Assembly: GCF_026627445.1 (NCBI RefSeq)
Contig: NZ_JAPNLJ010000003.1
Coordinates: forward strand, 62,001 to 126,000
Direction of reading: 5' to 3'
Source of the DNA: Streptomyces sp. H27-H1
Lineage (GTDB): Bacteria; Actinomycetota; Actinomycetes; Streptomycetales; Streptomycetaceae
DNA: 64,000 nt
The notes beneath the pieces were generated by a model, which saw nothing but the letters and a program-made list of their open reading frames with translations, ran no database searches and was not told where the DNA came from. A program made the translations under genes and the position numbers. Shown here one piece after another: positions 1 to 7,775 of the stretch (its first letter is position 1; each line of letters starts with the position of its first letter).

Positions 1-1
1 G

Positions 2-361
2 GAGGCGCTGGCGCAGAATCCCGGGGCCCTGGTGAGTTGCGATTTCCTCATCGGCCGGGAGGACGTCGTGGTGCACACCGCTGCGACGCGAGACCGGCAG
101 GCGATCAACCCCCTCGCCCCGGTGATCCAGCAGCGGGCGGGGATGGACCTCGAAGCCCTGACCGCCTACCTGAAGCAGGCCGGAGATGCCGCAGCCGGCA
201 AGCCGGTCGTCGCCGCGAGCGGGAACCTCGCCGCCGTGCGGCTGAAGCTCGACGGTGAGGGCGACGCTTTCCTGGTCGTCGCGGTCGGGGACAGCCCCGG
301 TGCGCAGGACAGCGGGCGCGTCAGCGCCCTGGCGAAGGCGCTCGCCGGCCAGGTGCAGTAA
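2..361 (+). CDS. C-terminal part of an unknown protein (5' end outside window)
   Basis: The frame is open from base 2 and ends at a TAA at 359-361, so the gene begins before the window. About 119 residues are visible. An internal GTG at 32 exists, but the open upstream codons suggest it is not the true start. The visible part is hydrophilic with a short hydrophobic strand (AFLVVAV-like) near the end and no membrane segment or Cys motif. I do not recognise the family. It runs toward the GH87 gene, which lies on the other strand, so the two are convergent. Confidence 0.6.
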   Translation, partial: EALAQNPGALVSCDFLIGREDVVVHTAATRDRQAINPLAPVIQQRAGMDLEALTAYLKQAGDAAAGKPVVAASGNLAAVRLKLDGEGDAFLVVAVGDSPGAQDSGRVSALAKALAGQVQ

Positions 362-454
362 CCGGCCGGGTGCACGGGGCCGCCGAGGCCTGATACCCGG
401 ACGGCCGGCCCGGAGGAAACCCGAGCCGGCCTCGGTGTGCGGCGTGCGGACGGG

Positions 455-3376
455 CTACGAGCCGTACGCCTCGAGTTCCGACAGCTGGCCGGCGGGCCAG
501 CCGGTGTTGCCGGTGAAGGTCAGGCGCAGATGGCGGACGCCGGACGCGGGAAGGGTGACGGTGACCGTGTTGGATCCCTCCGTGAAGGTGTAGGTGGCGG
601 AGGCCTTCAGCGTCGACCAGGCCGCGTTGTCGGTGGATCCGAGTACGGAGAGGGTCTGGGTGCGGGTTCCCCAGGAGGCGGGGAGTTTCAGCACCAGTCG
701 TCCGACGGTCTGCGTGGCGCCGAGGTCGACGCTGAGCGACTGCGGGAAGACGTTGTTGTTGCTCTCCCAGTAGCTGCCGGCGTTCCCGTCGGTGACGTTG
801 CCGGCCACGTAGCCCTGGGTGTGGGTCGTGTCGGTGGCGCTCTTGCCCTGCGCGAGGTTGGTGCCGGCCGGCGGGGTCGTCGGCGGCGGGGTGGTCGGCG
901 GGGCCGTCGGGCCGCCGTCGGCCGCGTAGACCTCGAACTCGGAGATCTGTCCGGCCGCCCAGCCGGTGTTGCCGGTGACGTTCAGCCGGACGTAGCGGAC
1001 GTTGGCCGCGTCCAGGGTGATCGATGCGGCGTTGCCGGAGGCGGGGTTGAAGGTGACGCCCGCTGCGGCGCGCAGCGTGGACCAGGCGGCGTTGTCGGTG
1101 GAGCCGAGCACTGCGAGGTTCTCGGTGCGCGTGGCCCAGTCGGCGGAGGGCGGCAGCTTGAGGGTGATCTTGCCGATCTGCTTGGTCTCGCCGAGGTCCA
1201 CCGTCAGGGTCTGCGGGAAGGAATTGCCGTTGCTCTCCCAGTAGGTGGAGGCGTTGCCGTCGACGGCGTTGGACGCCGAGAACGACTGCACGGCCGAGGA
1301 AGCGGTGGCCGGCCGGCCCTGGGCGAGGTTGCCGTTCGGCGGAGTGGTCGGCGGAGTGGTGGGAGGCGTGGTCGGGGGTGTCGTGGGCGGGGTGGTCGGG
1401 GGTGTGGTGGGAGGCGTCGTCGGATCGCTGGGCACGCCGCCGTTCGTCCACACCGGCGCGGGCCACAGGCCGGAGCACGTCTGTCCGGTGTTCCAGCCGG
1501 AGTTGCCGCCGCCGTCGGTGATCTGGAGGCCGGTGCCGATGCAGTTGTGGATCGGGGTCGCCGACTGGGCGATGTTCTTGGCGGTGACCTGGGTGAACTT
1601 CGCGGCGAGGTTGGACTGCGCCTGGATGGCGTAGGTCCCGGCCCCGTCGATGTTGATGTTGGTGAACTCCACCCCGCTGATGGGGCCCTCGATCGAATGG
1701 ATCGCCGCGTACGAGGAGTCCAGGATGTCCGTGTCGGAGATTTTGATGCTGGCGCCCTGCACGCCCTCGTTCAGGCCGGAGAACCAGATCGCGCCGACCC
1801 CGAAGTTCCAGTTGAAGTCGCTGTTCCCGGTGCGGATGAGGGTGTTGCGCGCGGCGGTGATGGTGCCGGCGACCGCGGTGCCCTTGCCGGAGTCGACCCC
1901 CGGGTAGCGGTTGGCGATGTGCAGGCCGCCGCCGTTGCTGATGGTGTCGGACATGACGTTGTCCGAGATGGTGAAGTCCCTGCCGCCGTAGGTGACGATG
2001 TTGTTCGCCAGGATCGGCAGGACGACCGTGTTGTGGTCGAAGCTGATGTTGGTGTTCGGCTTGTCCTGGGGCCAGGATGCAAGGCCGTCGTCACCCGCGT
2101 TGCGCACGAAAGTGTTGGTGACGCGGGAATTCGTGACACCGGTGTGGAAGTTCACGCCGTCCGCCGTCATGTCGAGGAAACGGCTGTTCTGGATGGTGAA
2201 GTGGTCCATCGGGCCGTCCATCCAGGCGGCGACCTTCACGTGCTGGATCCAGAGGTTGTCCACCGTGGAGTTGGACATCGCCCCACCCACGGCGTTGACC
2301 TGGTCGTCGTCGATCCGCTCGCCGATGTCGCCGATGATCGCGAAGTCTTTGAGGGTGACGTTCTTGCTCGGTCCGTTCGCCTCGTGCGACCGGACCGGGC
2401 CGGTGTAGCCCCCGCCGGGGACGTACTTGCCGTAGAAGCCGGCGGCGCGGTTGCGGTTCACCGGGTCGCGCCCGCCGAAGACCGTGTGCCAGGGGCCCGC
2501 ACCTTGGACGGTGACCCCGTCCACGACGACGTGGTCGTAGAGGGTGTAGGTGCCCGGCGGGACGTAGACGGTCTTGCCCTGGGCCTGTCCCGCGTTGACG
2601 GCAGCCTGCATGCGGGCCGTCGAATCGGTGCCACCGGTCGGGTCCGCGCCGAAGTCGGCGACGGCGTCGAGCGCCCCGGCCGGCTTGCCGGCGGCCGGGG
2701 CGACCTGCTCGAAGTCGGCCAGGTCGATGGTGAAGGCGGGGGACTGGGCGGTCGAGGTCACCTGTACGCGGATCTTGGTGCCGGCGGGGTAGGTGGAGCC
2801 CAGCAGGGTGCGGGACTCGTCGTAGAAGTGGTGCGGGTTGGTGTCACCCGGGTTGTTGTTGAAGGGGTAACCGCCGTAGTACCAGCTGTACTTGGAGGTG
2901 ACGGGAAGGTTCTTCACGGACTGCCCGTTCGCCCGGACGTCCAGCGTCGCGTCGCGCCCCTTCCCGTCGCCGGTGTCCGGGAGGCTGTAGCGCAGGGACA
3001 TCGCGTTGGCGGGCTTGGTCAGAGTGAACTCGACGTACTGGCCGACCGCGTTCAGTGTCACCGCCTGCCGGCCGGATGCCTCCGACGGGAGCCGCCCGTA
3101 GAGCCGGTCGGGGCCGATGAAGGTGCCGTTGGTGGCCGCGTACTCGGCCTCCAGCTCGGTGAACGGCACGCTCGCGCCCCGCCCGGCTATGCCGATCGGC
3201 GAGGGTGCGGGCACCCCGGCGGCGTGCGCCGCGGGGGCGGCGCCGAAGCTCAGGGCGGTCAGGGCCGCGGTTCCGGTGAGGGCCAGGGCGAGGAAGACGG
3301 CGCTGGCCCGCCGTCTGAGGAAGCGGACTTGCTCGGGCGTCGGGGGAGGGCTTTGTGGCGACTGGGGCACGGGCAC
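455..3376 (-). CDS. Secreted GH87-type alpha-1,3-glucanase with two C-terminal discoidin (CBM32-like) domains
   Basis: A 973-residue exported enzyme expected to hydrolyse alpha-1,3-glucan (mutan, fungal-wall glucan) outside the cell. An Arg-rich N-terminus and hydrophobic stretch up to about residue 50 form a signal peptide (AAHA-type end). Then come a beta-sandwich region (about 60-230) and a right-handed beta-helix (about 235-640). Asp406 (TADGVNFH) and Asp429-Asp430 (NAGDDGLASW) are visible; their 23/24-residue spacing matches the catalytic Asp group of GH87 as I remember it. A PTTPP repeat linker (about 650-680) leads to two F5/8-type C domains (about 682-820 and 840-973), which should bind carbohydrate. 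The start ATG precedes the signal peptide directly. The next gene, at 3656, is divergent. The fold is secure; the exact substrate is inferred. Confidence 0.85.
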   Translation of the reverse strand: MPVPQSPQSPPPTPEQVRFLRRRASAVFLALALTGTAALTALSFGAAPAAHAAGVPAPSPIGIAGRGASVPFTELEAEYAATNGTFIGPDRLYGRLPSEASGRQAVTLNAVGQYVEFTLTKPANAMSLRYSLPDTGDGKGRDATLDVRANGQSVKNLPVTSKYSWYYGGYPFNNNPGDTNPHHFYDESRTLLGSTYPAGTKIRVQVTSTAQSPAFTIDLADFEQVAPAAGKPAGALDAVADFGADPTGGTDSTARMQAAVNAGQAQGKTVYVPPGTYTLYDHVVVDGVTVQGAGPWHTVFGGRDPVNRNRAAGFYGKYVPGGGYTGPVRSHEANGPSKNVTLKDFAIIGDIGERIDDDQVNAVGGAMSNSTVDNLWIQHVKVAAWMDGPMDHFTIQNSRFLDMTADGVNFHTGVTNSRVTNTFVRNAGDDGLASWPQDKPNTNISFDHNTVVLPILANNIVTYGGRDFTISDNVMSDTISNGGGLHIANRYPGVDSGKGTAVAGTITAARNTLIRTGNSDFNWNFGVGAIWFSGLNEGVQGASIKISDTDILDSSYAAIHSIEGPISGVEFTNINIDGAGTYAIQAQSNLAAKFTQVTAKNIAQSATPIHNCIGTGLQITDGGGNSGWNTGQTCSGLWPAPVWTNGGVPSDPTTPPTTPPTTPPTTPPTTPPTTPPTTPPNGNLAQGRPATASSAVQSFSASNAVDGNASTYWESNGNSFPQTLTVDLGETKQIGKITLKLPPSADWATRTENLAVLGSTDNAAWSTLRAAAGVTFNPASGNAASITLDAANVRYVRLNVTGNTGWAAGQISEFEVYAADGGPTAPPTTPPPTTPPAGTNLAQGKSATDTTHTQGYVAGNVTDGNAGSYWESNNNVFPQSLSVDLGATQTVGRLVLKLPASWGTRTQTLSVLGSTDNAAWSTLKASATYTFTEGSNTVTVTLPASGVRHLRLTFTGNTGWPAGQLSELEAYGS

Positions 3377-3655
3377 GCACGTCCTTGCGGCTCGATCGGC
3401 GGGGAGCGGAAGTGACTCAACGCGGGACGCTACGACTCCACATGGAGAAAGTCTATGAGCTGGCGCAAGAAACAGACGCGACTCTGCAATAAGCCTCTAT
3501 CGACGGTCTTCGTTGCCCCCGCCGGACGCCGGCGACGTGCAGCACGGCCCCCGCACCCTCGTAGCCGCGAGGTGTCGTCATCGGATCCCGCCCCCGACCA
3601 TGGCGCTGGGCAACGTCCGGCCGGGCGCCGTCCAGGTGAGCGGGGAGGGGAAGAC

Positions 3656-4540
3656 ATGCTGCGGTATCCACGCGGACTGCGGGCCGTGGTGCTGATGTGC
3701 GTGGCGGGACTGGTGCTGGCGGGCGCGCCCGCCTCGGCCGCGACCGGGGCCGGAGCCGGGGCCCGAGCGGCGACCGCCGCGGCGAAGCCGTCGTTCCAGC
3801 TGCCGTTCCCGTGCGGTACGACATGGGAGATGCACACCTGGGCCCACAACCCCGCGCTGGACATGGTGGTGGAGGGCAACACCGGCTCCGACGGCCTGCC
3901 CGTCCAGGCGTCAGCCGCCGGCACGGTGTCCGCCACCTACTGGAACAACGGCTCCGGCAATACGATCCAGATCAGCCACGGCAACGGATGGTTCACGGCG
4001 TACTACCACCTGAAGGACGACCCGGCGGCCTACGTGAAGAAGGGCGACCCGGTCCTGCCGTCCACCCGGATCGGCCGGATCGGCACCTCGGGCGCCTCGG
4101 GCTGGGCCCACCTGCACTACGAGCAGCGCTACCTGGCCACGGGTGGCGACTTCACCGACGAGAGCAACCGGGTGCCCGTCCACTTCGACGGCGTGGAGTA
4201 CGCCGGGCCCTCGAAGGACTGGACGGGCGTCACCAGCCGCAACTGCACCGGCGTACCGCCCGCTTGGCAGGACTGTCCGTCCGGGTACGTGTGCTTCTAT
4301 TCGGGCGCCGACGGCACCGGTACGGTCTGTCGCTCCGCCGGGAACGAGCCCAACAGCACCTGCGGCCTGCGCAAGTCCTTCTTCAACAACGGTACGGCCG
4401 ACCCCGGTTACGACCACATACAGGTCAACTTCGCGGAAGGCGGCAGCACCTGCCTGCACTACGGCTGGAGCGAGGGGCGCGGGAATCTGCCCACCGGCGG
4501 CCGGACCGTCCAGAGCTTCCAATGGCGCGGCGAGTGCTGA
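3656..4540 (+). CDS. Secreted M23 peptidase fused to an I36 (SMPI-like) domain
   Basis: 294 residues. The ATG at 3656 follows a GGGGAGGGGAAG ribosome site and opens a clean signal peptide (cleavage near ASAA, residue 29); longer in-frame starts upstream would bury it. The M23 (LytM-type) Zn peptidase part holds His64...Asp69 (HNPALD) and the HxH motif His152-Leu-His154 (HLHYE), so it probably cuts peptide crosslinks of peptidoglycan. From about residue 205 a Cys-rich domain (CPSGYVCFY...) matches the peptidase inhibitor I36/SMPI beta-gamma-crystallin-like fold. Two genes downstream also carry I36 domains. The inhibitor-like part could be a wall-binding, self-inhibitory or protective module; the sequence does not decide. 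Confidence 0.85.
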   Translation: MLRYPRGLRAVVLMCVAGLVLAGAPASAATGAGAGARAATAAAKPSFQLPFPCGTTWEMHTWAHNPALDMVVEGNTGSDGLPVQASAAGTVSATYWNNGSGNTIQISHGNGWFTAYYHLKDDPAAYVKKGDPVLPSTRIGRIGTSGASGWAHLHYEQRYLATGGDFTDESNRVPVHFDGVEYAGPSKDWTGVTSRNCTGVPPAWQDCPSGYVCFYSGADGTGTVCRSAGNEPNSTCGLRKSFFNNGTADPGYDHIQVNFAEGGSTCLHYGWSEGRGNLPTGGRTVQSFQWRGEC

Positions 4541-4615
4541 GAACGCGCCGCCGTTACAGGACTGATTGATTCCGCTGGCTAACCTTCCTCCGGCACTCTG
4601 GGGGAAGGAAACGGC

Positions 4616-5368
4616 GTGTACAGCATCATCGTGGTTCCGGGGCCCACCATGTCCCCGGCCGCACAGATCCGCCTGGCACCGGGGCAGACCCTCCGGTTCG
4701 GACGCGGAAACGAAGGCGACGGAGGCCTGCACGTACCGCACGCCGGCGTCTCGCGCTCGGCGGGGGAGATCACCGCCACCGGTACGTACTGGTCGCTCAG
4801 CAACCTCAGCCGCTCGTCGACCTACGTGGTGGAGAACCCCGAGGGCGCCGGAGAGCACATCAAGATCGCGCCCGGAAGACTGGGCGCACCCGTCCCGTTC
4901 GAGTTCGCCCGGATCGTCCTGCCGGCCGGCTCCGAACTGCTCACCCTGGACGTCTGGGCACCCCGCCACGACTACGCCGACCGGAACGAGACCGGCGAGC
5001 CCGGCGGGGAGCCGACCGTGCTCTCCTTTCCGCTCGACCGCTCCAGCCGGTACTTCCTGGTCCTCACCGCGCTCTGTGAGTCACGGCTGCGCGGCGAACC
5101 GCACGCACCGTCGCCCACCGTCGAGCAGGTCGTCGAACGGCTCAAGCCGCACTGGACCGCCGCGAACCGCGCCGCCGTGCAGTGGAACATCGACTACCTC
5201 GCGGTCAAGCTCCGCCTCAAGCCCGGCCCCGACACGGCGGACCCGGGACCGCGACTGGTCGGCAAGAAGGAGACCCTGGTCTCGCTCGCCCTGCGCTTCG
5301 ACCTGGTCGGCGAGGACGACCTGGCCGCCCTGCCGGCCTCCGCCTCCCCGCCGGGTAGCGCACGTTGA
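4616..5368 (+). CDS. FHA-domain protein coupled to the downstream Ser/Thr kinase
   Basis: 250 residues; GTG start behind GGGGGAAGGAA. The N-terminal 100 residues look like a forkhead-associated phosphothreonine-binding domain: Arg30 in RFGRG and Ser46 in a VSRS motif. The usual His of the SRxH element is not present (SRSAG). The C-terminal half contains a DNA-binding-free helical region with conserved-looking VEQVVERLKPHW and a WNIDYLAVKLRLKPGP stretch, as seen in FHA proteins encoded next to actinobacterial kinases. The stop overlaps the kinase start (TTGA at 5365-5368), so the two are translationally coupled. It is probably the cytoplasmic reader or substrate of that kinase (inference). Confidence 0.75.
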   Translation: MYSIIVVPGPTMSPAAQIRLAPGQTLRFGRGNEGDGGLHVPHAGVSRSAGEITATGTYWSLSNLSRSSTYVVENPEGAGEHIKIAPGRLGAPVPFEFARIVLPAGSELLTLDVWAPRHDYADRNETGEPGGEPTVLSFPLDRSSRYFLVLTALCESRLRGEPHAPSPTVEQVVERLKPHWTAANRAAVQWNIDYLAVKLRLKPGPDTADPGPRLVGKKETLVSLALRFDLVGEDDLAALPASASPPGSAR

Positions 5369-6852
5369 CCGGGCGGGCGGGCCATTTAGGAGCCCTCGAG
5401 ATCCCGGCGGGCTACAGGATCGGGCCCTGGATCGCCGGCCGTCTGCTGGGCGCCGGTGCCTTCGGCAGCGTGTACGCGGCCGTGCGCGCCGTTCCCGAAC
5501 CCGGGCTGCCCGGCCGGGCCGCGCTCAAAGTCCTGCCGACCGGCACCCGCACCCCGCGCCAGCTGCGCCACCTGAGCGAGCTCGCCGATCGCGAGACCGA
5601 GGTGCTGCGCCGGGTGCGCACGCCCCGGCTGATCCGGATGTACGAGGTGCTCACGGTCGACGACCCCGGCCGTCCCGAACTCGACGGCGCCACCGTGCTC
5701 GTCCTGGAGGAGGCGAAGGGGTCCCTCGACGCCATGCTGGCCCGGGGAGTGCCGGCTGCGGGTCCCGCCCTCCTCGCCCAGGTCTGCGAGGGGCTCGACC
5801 AACTGCACCGGGCAGGCTGGGTGCACGGCGACCTCAAGCCCGGGAACGTCCTGCTGATGCCCGACGGTTCGGCGCGGCTCGGCGACTTCAACATGGCGGC
5901 GGAACTGGAGGGAACCCACGCGTACGCGCCGGCCTTCGCGACGCCCGACTACACCCCGCCTGACCTGCTCTGGTCGGAGGTCGGCGAACGCGGGATGAAG
6001 ATCCGCCCGACGGCCGACATCTGGGCCTTCGGCGTACTCGCCCACGTCGTCCTGACGGGCACGCTGCCGCTGCCCGGCGGCACGCCCGCCGCCCGCCGGG
6101 ACGCGGCGCTGCGCTACGCCAGGGGCGACGAGGAACTCCGACTGTCGCCGGAACTGCCGGAGCCCTGGCGGGACATCGTCCGCGACTGCCTGGCGCGGCG
6201 ACACGAGGACCGGGCCGGGCACACCGCGGCGTCGCTGTGGTGCCGGGCGCAGGAGGCGGCCGACGGCCGGGCCGACCGGACGTACGTACGACCGGTCCCG
6301 TGCGACCCGGAGCGGCGAAGCTCCGCACCGCAAACCTCCGCACCGCAAACCCCCCTATCGCAAACCCCCATCCCGCAAGGCCCGGTACCACGCAGTGCCG
6401 AACGTGGTTCCGAACCTCGCGCCGCCGGGTCACGGCGCCGCCGTCGCGTGCTGATCGCGGCCGGGGCGGCCGCGCTCACGGGCCTGGGAGTCGTGTGGGG
6501 CTCGGGTCTGCTGCCCCTCGCGGGAGCCTCGGCAGCGGGGTACGACCGGTGCCGGCGCGGGGCCGTCTGCTTCTTCGCGGAAGAGAACGGGCGGGGCGAA
6601 ATATGCTCCTGGGTCGACGGGGACGCCGACTGGACCGACACGCTGGGCCCCTGCCCGTGGACGGCGCGCCGCGCGCCGCGCTCGGTCTACAACAACGGGT
6701 TCGACCTTGCGGAGGGAGCGGCCAAGGTCGACGTCCTCTACTACGCGCAGGCGGGCGAGCGCGAGCGGCTGGGCTGCGTGGAGGTACACACAAGGGCGAA
6801 CCTCACCGGCGCGGACCTGCCGCGCTCCCACGCCTGGGTCCCGAACTGCTGA
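5365..6852 (+). CDS. Membrane Ser/Thr protein kinase with an extracellular I36-like sensor domain
   Basis: 495 residues, TTG start overlapping the FHA gene stop. The kinase domain spans about 16-300: Gly-loop GAGAFGSVY (29-37), ATP Lys55 (AALK), catalytic loop HGDLKPGN with Asp156 (HGD in place of HRD), and Asp174 in DFN in place of DFG. These essential residues suggest an active kinase. A Pro/Gln-rich juxtamembrane stretch (about 305-350, repeats of PQTP/PQGP type) leads to an Arg cluster and one membrane helix (about 360-383). The outside part (393-495) is a six-Cys I36/SMPI-like domain, instead of the PASTA repeats found in many kinases. Neighbours with the same domain are secreted, so the outside domain may sense a wall or protease signal (inference). 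Confidence 0.85.
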   Translation: MTGRAGHLGALEIPAGYRIGPWIAGRLLGAGAFGSVYAAVRAVPEPGLPGRAALKVLPTGTRTPRQLRHLSELADRETEVLRRVRTPRLIRMYEVLTVDDPGRPELDGATVLVLEEAKGSLDAMLARGVPAAGPALLAQVCEGLDQLHRAGWVHGDLKPGNVLLMPDGSARLGDFNMAAELEGTHAYAPAFATPDYTPPDLLWSEVGERGMKIRPTADIWAFGVLAHVVLTGTLPLPGGTPAARRDAALRYARGDEELRLSPELPEPWRDIVRDCLARRHEDRAGHTAASLWCRAQEAADGRADRTYVRPVPCDPERRSSAPQTSAPQTPLSQTPIPQGPVPRSAERGSEPRAAGSRRRRRVLIAAGAAALTGLGVVWGSGLLPLAGASAAGYDRCRRGAVCFFAEENGRGEICSWVDGDADWTDTLGPCPWTARRAPRSVYNNGFDLAEGAAKVDVLYYAQAGERERLGCVEVHTRANLTGADLPRSHAWVPNC

Positions 6853-6857
6853 CCGCC

Positions 6858-6893
6858 CCGGGCAGTACCTCGTACCTGCGAGGTACTGCCCGG
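6858..6893 (+). terminator. Hairpin terminator after the kinase gene
   Basis: A perfect 15-bp inverted repeat (arms 6858-6872 and 6879-6893, loop of 6) starts six bases after the kinase stop. No U-tract follows, which is common for GC-rich actinomycete terminators. It may partly separate the kinase transcript from the small I36 gene. Confidence 0.75.
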
Positions 6894-6948
6894 CAGGCAC
6901 CTCCGAGACTCTTGAGGCACATCACACCGCTCTGACAAGGGGTTCACG

Positions 6949-7443
6949 ATGCGCGTCAAGCGTTCCATCCTCGGCATGGCCGGCGTCTGCGCAATGCTGT
7001 CCGCGGCAGCCTTCACCACCGGGTCGGCCCAGGCCGCCGTCCCCTCGGGCCAGGCCGCGGCAGCAAGCCGCGTCCTGGTCGCCCCGGCCGCGCCCGCGGC
7101 CGCCCAGTCGGCGTCCCTCGTGGCAGCCGCCTCCCCGGGCATCTCGCCGTGGGCCGCCAGTGGCCACGTGTCGCCGGGCGGCAGCTACGGCTGCGCCAGC
7201 GGGAACCTGTGCACCCTCGTCTGGGACCCGACGACATCGGACTGGAAGATCTTCTACCTCAACGCCTGCCACCGGTACTCGGTGTCCAACTGGGACGGCA
7301 ACGGGTTCTACTTCGACGCCCAGACCGGCGGGGTCACCTCCTACCTGTACGGCTCGAACGGCGGCGAGCTGAGCCACTTCCAGCCCGGAGGCGGGCAGGT
7401 CGGCGTGAACTGGTCGCCGGTGTACTCCATCAAGAACTGCTGA
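6949..7443 (+). CDS. Small secreted I36-like (SMPI-type) protein
   Basis: 164 residues. The ATG lies near GGGG (aaggggttcacg) and begins a signal peptide (cleavage near AQAA, residue 27). After an Ala/Pro-rich linker, residues about 75-164 form an I36-like domain with four Cys (YGCASGNLC...LNAC...IKNC) and many aromatic residues. It probably acts outside the cell as a proteinase inhibitor or wall-associated beta-gamma-crystallin-like protein. It is the third I36 domain in 4 kb; the kinase upstream carries a diverged copy on its outer face. A ligand role for that kinase is possible but unproven. Confidence 0.75.
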   Translation: MRVKRSILGMAGVCAMLSAAAFTTGSAQAAVPSGQAAAASRVLVAPAAPAAAQSASLVAAASPGISPWAASGHVSPGGSYGCASGNLCTLVWDPTTSDWKIFYLNACHRYSVSNWDGNGFYFDAQTGGVTSYLYGSNGGELSHFQPGGGQVGVNWSPVYSIKNC

Positions 7444-7474
7444 CGGGCCACCCCACGCGAGCCCACCCCCACGC

Positions 7475-7512
7475 GGGCCCGGCCCCGGTCGAAATCGACC
7501 GGGGCCGGGCCC
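7475..7512 (+). terminator. Strong hairpin terminator
   Basis: A perfect 18-bp stem (7475-7492 with 7495-7512) has only AA between the arms and lies 32 bases after the stop of the I36 gene. It isolates the I36 group from the GH48 gene. Confidence 0.85.
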
Positions 7513-7660
7513 GTTCTGACAGGCGGCGGCACTCTGGTCGTCGACATGGCCCACAGGGCCGCCGGGCATCGGCCGGTGTCAGACCGGGGCGGCAACTGGC
7601 GTCAGGGAACAGAGGAGTTGACCGAAGTCCTCGTCGAAGTGCTTCGACTCTTCGCACATC

Positions 7661-7689
7661 TTGACGCCGTGGGGGCCGGTCTGCAGAGT
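7661..7689 (+). promoter_or_regulatory. Likely promoter of the GH48 cellulase gene
   Basis: TTGACG (7661-7666) and CAGAGT (7684-7689) with a 17-base spacer fit a vegetative-type promoter. The CebR operator begins at the end of the -10 box. Upstream, GTCGAAG and CTTCGAC (7633-7648, two-base gap) form another inverted repeat of unknown use. Confidence 0.5.
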
Positions 7690-7702
7690 GGGAGCGCTCC
7701 CA
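7689..7702. promoter_or_regulatory. CebR operator, perfect 14-bp palindrome
   Basis: TGGGAGCGCTCCCA is the consensus binding site of CebR, the cellobiose/cellooligosaccharide-responsive LacI-family repressor of Streptomyces. Placed at the presumed transcription start, it would block GH48 expression until cello-oligosaccharides appear. Confidence 0.92.
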
Positions 7703-7775
7703 CTGGTTCGGGACTTGCGCCCGAGCCGGAAGCTCGCCCACCCCACCTCCCCGAGCCGCGAGGAGAACCGCCCCC

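Noticed and set aside
1340..1425. Repeat array in the GH87 gene
   Set aside because: It encodes the PTTPP linker between domains and is normal for secreted actinomycete enzymes.
437..3415. 992-residue plus-strand open frame
   Set aside because: Antisense shadow of the GH87 gene; low-complexity Gly/Arg/Val composition, no domain, and the minus-strand protein has signal peptide and catalytic motifs.
5365..6852. Pseudokinase
   Set aside because: Lys55, Asp156, Asn161 and Asp174 are all present, so catalysis is likely despite HGD and DFN.
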